Positions 16,226 to 25,142 of a stretch of 64,000 nucleotides of DNA are shown one piece after another. This DNA is from Lewinellaceae bacterium. GTDB lineage: Bacteria; Bacteroidota; Bacteroidia; Chitinophagales; Saprospiraceae. The stretch is from positions 372,001-436,000 of the forward strand of contig JACJYN010000007.1 in the NCBI GenBank assembly GCA_020636095.1. The letters are read 5' to 3'. The notes under the pieces were generated by a model. The model was not told the DNA's origin. It saw nothing but the letters and a program-made list of their open reading frames with translations, and ran no database searches. Each line of letters opens with the position of its first letter. Position 1 is the stretch's first letter. Position numbers and translations under genes: made by a program.

Positions 16226-16347
16226 GAAGCTGTTAAAGTTAGTTAATCCGGGTTAAACTTTCTTAACCTCCGGCCCTGGCTGGCGTCAAAGTGTTTACTT
16301 TATGAGATGTAATACTCAAGTTTGTGGAAACCAAAAAATGTTCTGCA

Positions 16348-16893
16348 ATGAATGCTATGAAACTATCCCTGCTTGCCGGCTTTTTTATGCTGGCCTTTAG
16401 CGCCTGCGGGCCGACCCTTAGCCCCTTTACCGAACAATTGTACAATCAGAACCGCTGGTCGGAAACAGAGCTCAAACGCATACAGTTCTATCTTTCGGAG
16501 GACATCATCATGCGCCGCGAGCTTTCCGGTGCGAGGTCTGAAATCGTCTCGGGGGAGATCAAAATGATCGACGGGCGGCAGGTTGAGGAGGTCGCTATTC
16601 GAAAAGGCACACCGGGCGTTTTATTATTCCTGCCGGAAAAGGACCGGTTTGCCATCAGCTTTGAAGATGGCGGGCGGGAGCGCTTTCTCGTCTTTGGCCC
16701 CAACCCGAAGGTGAATGGCCGCTTTGTCCTACTGGCTTCAGAATGGAAACGCCGGTCCGGAATGGTCACTTACGAAGGTAAAAAATGGCAGGTGGACAAT
16801 AACAGCGCCTACGCCAGCTTGCTGGTAGACCTCAAAAAGGTGAATAAAGTCTCTGTGGATGCCCGAACAGCGCCCGGCCGCCGGATAGATTGA
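16348..16893 (+). CDS. Lipoprotein of unknown function
   Basis: A 181-residue protein, family not recognised. The chosen start (MNAMKLSLLAGFF) gives a clean lipoprotein signal with lipobox FSAC; the frame opens with a GTG 24 bases earlier, which would add a non-signal N-terminus. The mature part begins GPTLSPFTEQLYNQNRWSE and has a beta-rich C-terminal half (VLLFLPEKDRFAISFED, FVLLASEW). Bacteroidota lipoproteins of this type often sit in the periplasm. It stands between tadA and the convergent pcm gene. Confidence 0.65.
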   Translation: MNAMKLSLLAGFFMLAFSACGPTLSPFTEQLYNQNRWSETELKRIQFYLSEDIIMRRELSGARSEIVSGEIKMIDGRQVEEVAIRKGTPGVLLFLPEKDRFAISFEDGGRERFLVFGPNPKVNGRFVLLASEWKRRSGMVTYEGKKWQVDNNSAYASLLVDLKKVNKVSVDARTAPGRRID

Positions 16894-16999
16894 TTTTTTG
16901 CCGCAACTTTTTATCAGGTGCTGCCGTATAATCACAAGTTGTCTAATGTTTTCCAGCAGGGCTATGGGTTCAGCAGAAAACCTTAGACAACTTCTCATT

Positions 17000-17650
17000 T
17001 TAATCTATCGTGTTGAGCCCCTTCAGCAGAGGTACAAAACGGAAATTGGCCAGCACCTGATCATCGTATTCCTCCTCGGAAAGGCGAGTGATGCGATGCA
17101 TTTTCTGGACATGCTCGCCAACGGGGATCACCATGATGCCCCCGATGGCGAGTTGCTCAAGTAAAGCCGGCGGTATTCCGGTAGCGCCGGCTGTGACGAT
17201 GACCTTATCAAAAGGGGCAAATTCAGGCAGGCCTTTGTACCCATCGCGCAGGTAACAACGGATGTTGCCCAATTTGAGCTTAGAGAGCAGGGCTTTCGCC
17301 TTTTCATAGAGTGCTTCTTGCCGTTCAACGGTATACACGCGGGCGCCCAGCATGGCCAGTAAGGCCGCCTGGTAGCCGGAGCCCGTCCCTACTTCCAAAA
17401 CTTTGTCCCGTTTCTTTATCTGAAGAAGGCTGGTTTGATAGGCCACCGTGTAGGGTTGTGAGATCGTTTGATCATTGCCAATAGGGAACGGTTTGTCCTT
17501 GTAGGCCCATTCTTCAAAAGCCTTATCCAGGAAAAAATGACGGGGTAAAGTCTCTATAGCCGCGAGCAAGCGTTCATTACTGATGCCTTTTCGGCGCAGT
17601 TCTTCGACAAGCTGCCTCCTCATTCCCTTGTGGCGGTAGGTATCTTTCAC
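17000..17650 (-). CDS. pcm: Protein-L-isoaspartate O-methyltransferase
   Basis: A 216-residue SAM-dependent enzyme that methylates isoaspartyl residues in damaged proteins. Seen: PRHFFLDKAFEEWAYKD, the substrate loop NDQTISQPYTVA, SAM motif I VLEVGTGSGYQAALLA, VYTVERQEAL and VIVTAGATGIPPALLEQL. Length and motif order are standard. It is divergent from the phosphoglucomutase gene, with an 89-bp shared upstream region. Confidence 0.95.
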   Translation of the reverse strand: MKDTYRHKGMRRQLVEELRRKGISNERLLAAIETLPRHFFLDKAFEEWAYKDKPFPIGNDQTISQPYTVAYQTSLLQIKKRDKVLEVGTGSGYQAALLAMLGARVYTVERQEALYEKAKALLSKLKLGNIRCYLRDGYKGLPEFAPFDKVIVTAGATGIPPALLEQLAIGGIMVIPVGEHVQKMHRITRLSEEEYDDQVLANFRFVPLLKGLNTID

Positions 17651-17739
17651 GTTGTTTTAAAATTGCGGTTCATTGAAGTGCTGACAAATTACTAATTTAG
17701 GGCTACCCAAAATACAAAGCCCAATAATAATCTAAACAG

Positions 17740-19137
17740 ATGAGTAAAATTAAGTTTGGAACCGATGGCTGGAGAGCTATCATCGCAGAGGATTATACCA
17801 TTGAAAATGTAAGGCGGGTTGCCGAAGGAACGGCCCGCTGGATGAAAAAGGCCGGCGCTGAACAGGCCGTGATCGGCCATGATACCCGCTTCGGTGGGCA
17901 ACTCTTCGCCGAGACAACCGCCCGCGTTTTGGGCGCCTATGGCTTTAAAGTGAAACTCGCCAGAGGGTTTGTTTCAACGCCCATGGTCTCTTTGGGAGTC
18001 GTGAAGACCGATTCTGACCTCGGAGTAGTCATCACCGCCAGCCATAACCCTCCTTCTTACAGTGGATATAAGCTAAAATCCAAACTGGGAGGGCCTATGG
18101 TGCCGGCTCAGATCGCCGAAGTGGAGGAAGAAGTCCCGGAAAAGCCGGCCGTTGAACTCGCCAGCCTGGCGGAAATGGAACAAAAGGGCCTGTTGGAATA
18201 TGTAGATCTGGAAAAGATATACCTGGATCATATCGCCGCGAATTTTGACCTGGGCGCCATTCGCAATTCCGGCATCAGGATCGGCTACGATGCCATGTAT
18301 GGCGCCGGCCAGAACGCCATGCGCCACCTTTTTCCCGATGCTACTCTCCTGCACTGCGACTACAACCCTTCCTTTATGGGGCAGGCGCCGGAGCCCATCC
18401 ATCGGAACCTGCTGGAGTTTTCCCAATTGATCAAAGACAGTGGCAAGATCGACATCGGCATTGCCAACGACGGCGACGCCGACCGCATCGGTATGTACGA
18501 CTCGGAGGGCAACTTCGTCGATTCCCACCACATCCTCCTGCTCCTGCTGCTCTACATGGCTCATTACAAAAAAGAGACGGGCAAGGTGGTCATTACCTTT
18601 TCCGTAACTGAAAAAATGAAACAACTGGCAGAAATATACGGCCTGGAATATGAGGTGACCAAGATCGGCTTCAAATACATCGCCGAGATAATGGCTCATG
18701 AAGATGTGATCGTCGGCGGGGAAGAATCCGGTGGACTGGCCGTGAAGGGCCACATCCCCGAACGTGATGGTATCTGGATCGGCCTGACTATACTGGAACT
18801 GATGGCGAAGTCCGGCAAATCTCTGAGAGAACTCATTCAGGAGGTCTACGATCTGGTCGGCCCCTTCGCCTTCGACCGCGACGACCTGCACCTGGCTGAG
18901 GAGAAGAAGCAAGCCATCATCAAAAAGTGCGATGAAGATCCCTACTCGGCATTTGGTAAATACCAGGTCGAGTCGGTGGAAACCATCGACGGCTACAAAT
19001 TCCTGTTTGGCAGCGGCCGCTGGGTGATGATCCGGCCTTCCGGTACGGAGCCTGTTCTGCGGGTATACGCCCAGGCGCCGGACGCAACCGAGGTCCGCGC
19101 CATTCTCGATGCAACACATAAGACATTGCTGGGGTAA
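17740..19137 (+). CDS. Phosphoglucomutase/phosphomannomutase family protein
   Basis: A 465-residue alpha-D-phosphohexomutase that interconverts sugar 1- and 6-phosphates. The four hallmark segments are intact: phosphoserine loop VVITASHNPPSYSGY (Ser101), metal loop NDGDADRIGMYD near residue 244, sugar-binding GGEESGGLAVKGH and phosphate-binding RPSGTEPVLRVY. Which sugar is used cannot be told from sequence alone. The gene ends 27 bp before a strong hairpin shared with the convergent elaA-like gene. Confidence 0.92.
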   Translation: MSKIKFGTDGWRAIIAEDYTIENVRRVAEGTARWMKKAGAEQAVIGHDTRFGGQLFAETTARVLGAYGFKVKLARGFVSTPMVSLGVVKTDSDLGVVITASHNPPSYSGYKLKSKLGGPMVPAQIAEVEEEVPEKPAVELASLAEMEQKGLLEYVDLEKIYLDHIAANFDLGAIRNSGIRIGYDAMYGAGQNAMRHLFPDATLLHCDYNPSFMGQAPEPIHRNLLEFSQLIKDSGKIDIGIANDGDADRIGMYDSEGNFVDSHHILLLLLLYMAHYKKETGKVVITFSVTEKMKQLAEIYGLEYEVTKIGFKYIAEIMAHEDVIVGGEESGGLAVKGHIPERDGIWIGLTILELMAKSGKSLRELIQEVYDLVGPFAFDRDDLHLAEEKKQAIIKKCDEDPYSAFGKYQVESVETIDGYKFLFGSGRWVMIRPSGTEPVLRVYAQAPDATEVRAILDATHKTLLG

Positions 19138-19164
19138 GGGTTGCTGTAATACGCCTGCGCACTT

Positions 19165-19210
19165 AGCCATTCCCGCTTATCAACGTAATTTCCTCAAAGC
19201 GGGAATGGCT
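19165..19210. terminator. 14-bp perfect hairpin between convergent genes
   Basis: AGCCATTCCCGCTT (19165-19178) pairs exactly with AAGCGGGAATGGCT (19197-19210). It lies between two genes that face each other and probably ends both transcripts, although no long T-run follows on either strand. Confidence 0.7.
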
Positions 19211-19229
19211 GTTGTGGGTTAGTGGGTTT

Positions 19230-19718
19230 TCAAAATTGGACTTTCCTCACCATGCCGATATGCGGGATATCATCTTCCAGATATTCCTCACCCACCGTAT
19301 GGAAGCCCAGTGATTCATAAAAGGGAATGAGGTAACATTGGGCGGATATCTTTATAGCGTCTTGCCCGTACAGGCGCCTCATCCATTCCAGCGTTTTTTC
19401 CATCAGGTTTCTTCCTTGTCCGTTGCCTCGGATAGATGCAGCCGTAACAACCCTCCCGAAGGAAGGGTGTTTTTCGTAGGCCACTCCTTTGGGCAGCAGG
19501 CGGCTGTAGGCTACCAACCGGCCATTTTCATTGTATCCGAGCAGATGGTGAGCAGAAAGGTCTTTGCCATCAGCGTCCAGATAAGGGCAGTTTTGTTCTA
19601 CCACAAATACTTCCTGACGCAGGGCCATCAGGGCATAGAGTTCGGTTGCCGATAGCTGGTGAAAGGGCAGGCAGTGAAAATGTAGGTTCTGATTGGGTGA
19701 AATAGGCTTTTTATGCAT
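19230..19718 (-). CDS. elaA: ElaA-type GNAT family N-acetyltransferase
   Basis: A 162-residue acetyl-CoA-dependent acetyltransferase. The ElaA signature is clear: ATELYALMALRQEVFVVEQ, NCPYLDADGKD, the acetyl-CoA loop VVTAASIRGNGQGRNLMEKT and FYESLGFHTVGEEYLEDDIPH. The acceptor substrate is not established for the family. Single gene. Confidence 0.88.
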   Translation of the reverse strand: MHKKPISPNQNLHFHCLPFHQLSATELYALMALRQEVFVVEQNCPYLDADGKDLSAHHLLGYNENGRLVAYSRLLPKGVAYEKHPSFGRVVTAASIRGNGQGRNLMEKTLEWMRRLYGQDAIKISAQCYLIPFYESLGFHTVGEEYLEDDIPHIGMVRKVQF

Positions 19719-19773
19719 AGGTAAGTACTTATTCAGGAATACAATAGCCGGGTATCCGTATCAGTTCTATTTC

Positions 19774-21246
19774 TTAAAAATCATAGCAACGCACTTTCCC
19801 TCCTCTGCCACTGCGGTATCTGCCATCTTTCCGGCTAAAACCTTTATCTCTTTTTTCGGAGGCCCAAAAGGGCGCGATTTTGATTGCGAAATAAAGATCG
19901 GCGGTGTTGAGGTCCGAACGGTGGAGAAAGCTGCCCAGGTGGCTGGTGCCTATGGTAAAGAAAGCCAGGCGCAGGGCCAGGCCCACCCGCACCTCCTCCC
20001 AATCGTAAACCGATATCGGGAGGGACGCTTCCACCCACCGGCGTTCCAGGCGGGGAGCGACGGCCAGGTGGCTACCCCGCTGCAGCGCGCCGGGCCCCAA
20101 TGGAAATCCCTGGGTATAAGCGGCGCCCAGGAAAAAGGAGTTGCCCAGTGATTTGTCTACCTGCAGGCTCAGCGCGCTGGGCAGCCAGATGGCAAAGGAT
20201 TCCCGGTTAAAGGAAGCCGCCGAATCGCCCAGCGTTTGCTCGCTAAAGAACTGCAGGTACTCTTCCAAGTCGTTCAATCCCTGAAAGGATTCATATTCGG
20301 AAGTACTGATGATCAGCGGCTCGTTGGTGCGCGCTACGTGCTCTGTCGCATTGCGGCGGAAGTTGAGCTTGCCGATGTCGATCAGGGATACGCCGAACTT
20401 CCAGCCGTAGGGGGCTTCATTTTCGGAATAGGTGCTGTATACGAAACCAAGGTCGACGGCGATACCGCCGCCGTTGCGTTCCAACTGGTAATTGTCTCCC
20501 TCTAAGTTGCTGCTTGTATAGGCGAAACTGAAATCGAAAGGAGAACCTCCCAGAGAGTCATTGGGTACTTTTTGCAGTTGAAAAATGGAAGCGTTGCGCA
20601 GATAGCTTCCTTCGTAAGCCTGCAGGGCTTTGAGGGTAATGCCAACGGCAACAGTACCATCGGCGGCTTCCGCCTGGTAGGCGTAGTTGACGCCGGCCTC
20701 TGTCCAGCCGGCAAGGGCGCCCCGGAAGGGGTCAACCGCAAAGGGGTCATAGAAGGGGCGGCTGTCGTAATCATAGTAGTTGAAAGGGTCGGCAACTCCC
20801 CGGCCGGTTACCATGGCCCGTCCGCGGGTTAGGAGCCCGACCCGGTGGTTATCACCCAGTTGAAGGTAAAAAGAGGGCCCCAGTACACTGCTCAACCCGA
20901 ATACCTGCCGGCGGTTGCGGCCTTTGAAGAAATCGACAACAATGCTGCCCTGCTTTTCCTGGCTTCCCGGCGGCAGGTCAGGGCCAAATTCAAACTCCAG
21001 GCTCTCCGGGTTTTTTAATAAGTCGGGTAAGCGGGTGTTGCGCAGGTAGGCGTAATCATTGGTAAGGTGCCAGGCGCCTTCCAAAAGGTTCACGTCCCAC
21101 CGGAAAGGGGAGCCGGTATGGTATGCCGGATTGAGCAAGGTACTGTTGATGCCCCCGTAATTGGAAAGGCGGATGCCAAGTTGTTCCTGGGCCTGAAGCG
21201 TGCAGAGTGGCAAAAGAAAGAATGCCAGAAGTTGATACTTCGTCAT
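19774..21246 (-). CDS. DUF5723 family exported protein
   Basis: A 490-residue protein with signal peptide MTKYQLLAFFLLPLCTLQAQ. The N-terminus NYGGINSTLLNPAYHTGSPFRWDVNLL is typical of DUF5723, a predicted outer-membrane beta-barrel family of Bacteroidota. Aromatic, alternating strands run throughout (DLGFVYSTYSENE, VGLALRLAFFTIG). The C-terminus carries a basic, Gly/Arg-rich tail (SRKDGRYRSGRGGKVRCYDF). Function unknown; the family is often linked to surface structures in genomes with T9SS, which is context knowledge only. Confidence 0.78.
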   Translation of the reverse strand: MTKYQLLAFFLLPLCTLQAQEQLGIRLSNYGGINSTLLNPAYHTGSPFRWDVNLLEGAWHLTNDYAYLRNTRLPDLLKNPESLEFEFGPDLPPGSQEKQGSIVVDFFKGRNRRQVFGLSSVLGPSFYLQLGDNHRVGLLTRGRAMVTGRGVADPFNYYDYDSRPFYDPFAVDPFRGALAGWTEAGVNYAYQAEAADGTVAVGITLKALQAYEGSYLRNASIFQLQKVPNDSLGGSPFDFSFAYTSSNLEGDNYQLERNGGGIAVDLGFVYSTYSENEAPYGWKFGVSLIDIGKLNFRRNATEHVARTNEPLIISTSEYESFQGLNDLEEYLQFFSEQTLGDSAASFNRESFAIWLPSALSLQVDKSLGNSFFLGAAYTQGFPLGPGALQRGSHLAVAPRLERRWVEASLPISVYDWEEVRVGLALRLAFFTIGTSHLGSFLHRSDLNTADLYFAIKIAPFWASEKRDKGFSRKDGRYRSGRGGKVRCYDF

Positions 21247-21454
21247 GGTGAGTAGATAGTTTGCTGTTATTCCTTACTGTCAGTAGGCTTTTTGTTAAAA
21301 TACAGATAATTTTACTTCCGGGGCAATCAGGTGTCGCTAAAAGAATACGTGTTGTTCCTTCGGTTTATTGCCTTCCTCTGGTTTTGGGCGGCCGTTCTAA
21401 CGCTGGACACGTTGACTGTTGCCCGTTGATGGCTGTGACGCCTGTATACACCGC

Positions 21455-22705
21455 TCAACTATTAAAAAACAAAGAAAGCTTATGCTTTCCCTCATGGTGC
21501 TCATAACCAAGCCTGAATCCGTAGAGTTCGCATATTTTTTGGCTAATGGCCAGGCCCAGGCCGAATGAGTCTGTTGCCGTGTTGCCCCTTTGAAAACGAT
21601 TGAACAACTGTGCCGTTTCTTTTTGCAGTACCTCTCCCGTATTTTCGAGTTCAAATTTTTCTTCATTCAACAACAGTCGTATATATCCCCCTTCCCGATT
21701 GTGCTGGACGGCGTTTTTAATGAGGTTGGTAAAAAGGATGTCTGCCAGGATTGGGTCGCACTTCACCCTGGCGGCGTTCAGTTTGGCGGCCATTTTGAGG
21801 TCTTTGAATTTGATGATTTCTTCCATTTTGCTGATGATATTATCAATTATGGCGCGAACATCAACGCTGTCCAACCGGGGGAATTCCCGGTTTTCTATTC
21901 TGGAAATCAAGTTCAAAGCTTTGCCGATTTTTGATAGTTTATTGGCTTCCTGGTAAGCCGCCTGCACCCATTGCAGTTCTTTTTCGCCAAGGCTTTGGCT
22001 TTCCAGGAGCAGGACCATTTTGTTGCGGATAATGGCAAGGGGGGTCTGCATTTCATGGGAAATGTTTTCGTTGAATTCTTTGAGGTTCTGAAAATCTCTT
22101 TCCACCTGGTTCATCAAAGCTGTAGCTACCTGATTGAGTGCTTCGAATTCACTGATGCCGGAAGCTTCGAGATGTACCTGTTTTTTTTGAGTAATATCGT
22201 AATTCTTTAGTTTTGATAAATTCCTGAAAAAAGGTTTCCAGGCCCATTCAGATATTTTCTGGCTGATAAAAAATAATCCGGTTGCCAACAGCATTAAAAT
22301 CAGGGTAGTGGCTGCAAAAAGCCCTAAGATCAACTCATTCATTTCCAGGAGAATGTGCCTAAGTGAAATCTTTAACCTTTCAGTACCAACGAGCGCCGTG
22401 AATTCATAGGTCCGGTAAGGGATTAATTTATCTGCATAGGTTTCAAAAATCAAAGTATCGTTAAATTGGCTGAACGGGGTTGACGTTTCATCTACAGGTG
22501 TCGAGTCGAACATATAGCTGGAGTGGGGGAGTTCCCCTTCTTTTTCAAGTTGGAATTTAATTCGCTCACTTTCATGCTTGAGTATTTCATTCACCTCAAT
22601 GTTTACCATGTAACGGATGAGGTAATAATCGACCACAATCATCACTGGAGCCAGGGCAACAAGAAAGACGAGGTAGTATTTATGGGTCTTTGTTAATAGT
22701 TTCAT
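21455..22705 (-). CDS. Sensor histidine kinase
   Basis: A 416-residue membrane sensor. Two membrane helices (about 11-30 and 126-148) frame a periplasmic sensor segment of about 95 residues; there follow a HisKA dimerisation helix with the phosphorylated His217 in NENISHEMQTPLAII, and a HATPase domain with N-box TNLIKNAVQHN and the Gly-rich FGLGLAIS loop. It overlaps the response-regulator gene by ATGA, so the pair is translationally coupled. The signal is unknown. Codon use is AT-rich like the following 3 kb and unlike the flanks. Confidence 0.92.
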   Translation of the reverse strand: MKLLTKTHKYYLVFLVALAPVMIVVDYYLIRYMVNIEVNEILKHESERIKFQLEKEGELPHSSYMFDSTPVDETSTPFSQFNDTLIFETYADKLIPYRTYEFTALVGTERLKISLRHILLEMNELILGLFAATTLILMLLATGLFFISQKISEWAWKPFFRNLSKLKNYDITQKKQVHLEASGISEFEALNQVATALMNQVERDFQNLKEFNENISHEMQTPLAIIRNKMVLLLESQSLGEKELQWVQAAYQEANKLSKIGKALNLISRIENREFPRLDSVDVRAIIDNIISKMEEIIKFKDLKMAAKLNAARVKCDPILADILFTNLIKNAVQHNREGGYIRLLLNEEKFELENTGEVLQKETAQLFNRFQRGNTATDSFGLGLAISQKICELYGFRLGYEHHEGKHKLSLFFNS

Positions 22706-23382
22706 TCCCAGTCGGTAAATTTATATCCCACCCTGTAAATTGATTTGATATAGTCTTTTCCGCCCAATTCGGCGATTTTTTTCCGCAAATTAGCCAAATG
22801 TGTATAAATGAACTTAAAGGAATCGGCCATTTCGATGTAGTCGCCCCAGAGGTGTTCGGCGATGGCCTCTTTGGTTAGCAGCCTGTTCTTGTTGGCAACA
22901 AAAAAGTGGATAATGTCAAATTCTTTTTTGGTCAGGGTCATTGGGCGGCCATTTACAAAAACCTCGTGCTTTTCCGGCTTTATTCTTATTTCATTAAAAA
23001 CAATTTCTTTGCTGCCTTTGTAGACTTTCCTTCGGTAAAGGGCATTAATTCTTGCATTGAGTTCCGGCAGGTAAAATGGTTTGGTCAAATAGTCGTCAGC
23101 TCCAATCTCTAAACCATATACTTTGTCCCCCAACGCATTTTTGGCTGAAATGATAATGATGCCTACATCTATATTCTCCTTTTTTGTTTCTTTTATGATA
23201 TCTAACCCGTTTCCGTCCGGTAGTGTGATGTCCACCACCAGAATATCGTATGGAAAAATCCCTACTTTCATGTAAGCAGTTTTATAATCTGGGGCTATTT
23301 CGCAGACATTCCCTTCTCGTTCCAGAAAATTCTTGATGTCTTGCAGTAGTTCGACATTATCTTCAATAACAAGTATTTTCAT
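22702..23382 (-). CDS. OmpR/PhoB-type response regulator
   Basis: A 226-residue two-domain regulator. The receiver has the acidic pocket (EDN, residues 7-9), phospho-acceptor Asp51 in LVVDITLP and Lys in YLTKPF. The winged-helix C-terminal domain (residues about 125-226) has LTKKEFDIIHFFVANKN and SIYRVGYKF, which bind DNA. It is first in an operon with the histidine kinase. Confidence 0.94.
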   Translation of the reverse strand: MKILVIEDNVELLQDIKNFLEREGNVCEIAPDYKTAYMKVGIFPYDILVVDITLPDGNGLDIIKETKKENIDVGIIIISAKNALGDKVYGLEIGADDYLTKPFYLPELNARINALYRRKVYKGSKEIVFNEIRIKPEKHEVFVNGRPMTLTKKEFDIIHFFVANKNRLLTKEAIAEHLWGDYIEMADSFKFIYTHLANLRKKIAELGGKDYIKSIYRVGYKFTDWE

Positions 23383-23451
23383 AACTGGTAAGATTTATTC
23401 ATTTTTTCAATATAGGAACAATTTTTATCATGGAAATAAGGGCTTTGCTAA

Positions 23452-23479
23452 CAAATCTAATATAAGAATCTTTAGCAAA
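23452..23479 (-). promoter_or_regulatory. Probable promoter of the two-component operon
   Basis: Reading the minus strand, TTTG (23479-23476) is followed after 16 bases by TAGATTTG (23459-23452), close to the Bacteroidota consensus. It would give a leader of roughly 60 bases before the response-regulator ATG at 23382. Confidence 0.5.
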
Positions 23480-23708
23480 AATAAAGACAACAAGTTGCTT
23501 TGAAAAGGTATTGCTGATTCAGCAAACATGCAGCAAAGTTGTCAAACATGCTCTCAGCCCGAAGTACGAAACGTGAACACACGCTTAAGTTTTCCTAAAG
23601 ATTTTACTCCTTTATTTGAAAGAAAAAGATTCGCCATAAATGATGAAACCCGCAAACATTTCGGATGCCGATGTACCATTTGCCGCACCAGTTCCAAACA
23701 TACGCTTA

Positions 23709-23869
23709 GAGCTTGTTGGGGATTTACTTTTGATGTCGAAAATGAGCAGATTTTGGTTCTCAGGAAGCCATTTTTGAGCCGCATAGCATCGCTACGTGGC
23801 GAAAAAATGGCGAAATGAGGTTCAAAAGATGCACATTTGCAGGCCAAAGGGTAAATCCCCAACACGCTC
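23709..23869. mobile_element. 161-bp MITE, copy 1
   Basis: Non-coding element with terminal inverted repeats GAGCKTGTTGGGGATTTAC at each end and a direct TTA duplication outside (23706-23708 and 23870-23872). The interior has an imperfect hairpin CCATTTTT...AAAAAATGG and a TACTTTTG box near the left end pointing toward the stress gene. It differs at a single base from copy 2 at 31423-31583. TIR beginning with GAG plus a 3-bp TNA duplication suggests mobilisation by an IS5-family (IS1031-like) transposase, which is inference. The remaining 320 bp of this spacer is AT-rich without a gene. Confidence 0.9.
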
Positions 23870-23890
23870 TTAAAGAAACAATACACAAAC

Positions 23891-24698
23891 ATGAAAAAAA
23901 TTCTTGTTCCGACCGATTTTTCTCCTGTTGCAGATAATTCCTTAAAGCATGCAATTGAAATAGCCGAAAAGTTTAAAAGTGAGCTCTGTTTATACCATGT
24001 TTACTCTTTTGACAGGTTTAATTATGACTTGAACTTTGATGACGACGAACAGCCCTTTACCAAGGAAGTGGAGCGGAATATGAAAAAAACAAAATTAAAA
24101 TTCATTGACGTAATAACACAAAAAGGGCTTTCAGTTCAAACAATGGTAAAGCGGGACAGCATTTTTCCTTTTTGGAAGTAGAGTCAAGAAGCATGAATTT
24201 GATTTGATAATAATGGGAAGCAAAGGTGCTTCGGGGCTCGAAAAGGTGGTATTTGGTTCTGTCGCAGCTACCGCAATAGAAATCGCAAAAGTTCCTGTTT
24301 TGATTGTCCCGCCCACATGTACTTTTCGTCCCCTTGAGCAAATTGTACTGGCAATGGACAAAAAAGAGGTTTCGCCAAATGTGCTTTCACCGCTCCAGAA
24401 GTTGGCGTTTAAGTTCGGGGCTATAGTGACTGTACTCAACGTCAAATCAGGCTCGGATAAAAATGCTTATATGAAGATTGATTTATGCCTTGATGGTGTA
24501 GAAACGGCCTATCGTGAAGTGCCCATGTCTGGTAGCATCAATGAATCCATCAATGATTTCATAGGAAAAGAGGGCTGTGATTTATTGTGCATGATAAGAA
24601 GAGAGAAGGGCTTTCTAGAGGGTATCTTTAATAAAAGCATAACCAAAGCTCAAGCTTTTAACAGCCAAGTTCCGCTGTTGGTTTTGCCTGAAAACTGA
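23891..24698 (+). pseudogene. Universal stress protein (tandem Usp) with a frameshift
   Basis: The first frame (MKKILVPTDFSPVADNSLKHAIEIAE...) stops at 24179-24181; the second continues in the next frame with HEFDLIIMGSKGASGLEKVVFG and the second Usp half to LLVLPEN. Removing one T from the run at 24162-24166 would join them into a protein of about 268 residues, the normal size for a two-domain Usp with ATP-binding G-x2-G-x9-G(S) motif. So one inserted base has broken it, unless it is a sequencing error or a slippage site. The MITE lies 22 bp upstream. The paralogue at 31743 is also damaged. Confidence 0.85.
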
Positions 24699-24712
24699 AG
24701 ATAAATGAAGAA

Positions 24713-25107
24713 TTCCTAAAAACAACTCCGATAAATCCTGCTTTGGTAATTCCTGAAGTTTCACTTCTTTATGCAAAACAACCAGATATCATTTATCCGG
24801 TGCTTCATATTGTAATGTGTGAAGAGGGTATTGAAAAACCAGTTGAAAAACATGCTCTCAGCAAGGAAAAAATAAAAATATTCTTTTTTCTTGTAAACGA
24901 TGAGAATAACCCCAAACAGCAGCTTCGCATGTTATCAAGTATAATAGATATTGCAGAACGAGACCACTTTATTAGAGATATTTTTTCTTCAAAAACAAGA
25001 AGGGAGAAAAAGGAAATACCGTGCTTCTTGAAAACGATGTTCTCACAATTATCGGTGAAACCGGATCAATAAATAACCTGTATGATCAATTCATCTTGTC
25101 AAAATAG
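24713..25107 (+). pseudogene. Remnant of a cation:proton antiporter C-terminus (PTS EIIA-like plus TrkA_C)
   Basis: Only the tail of a larger gene is left. One frame reads NPALVIPEVSLLYAKQPDI, then a PTS EIIA-like segment with ALSKEKIKIFFFLVN and LRMLSSIIDIAERDHFI, stopping after a frameshift near 25010. A second frame then reads VLLENDVLTIIGETGSINN and LYDQFILSK to TAG at 25105-25107, which is the end of a TrkA_C (RCK-C) domain. Antiporters with this domain order are common in Bacteroidota, often beside usp genes. The transporter part and part of the RCK region are missing. Confidence 0.65.
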
Positions 25108-25142
25108 ACAGCATAATTTTATTCGATAATGTAACCAAGGTA

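Noticed and set aside
18073..19170. 365-codon minus-strand ORF
   Set aside because: Antisense shadow of the phosphoglucomutase gene.
23528..23818. Plus-strand ORF ending inside MITE copy 1
   Set aside because: Its last third is MITE sequence shared with an unrelated ORF at 31308-31532; no recognised domain.
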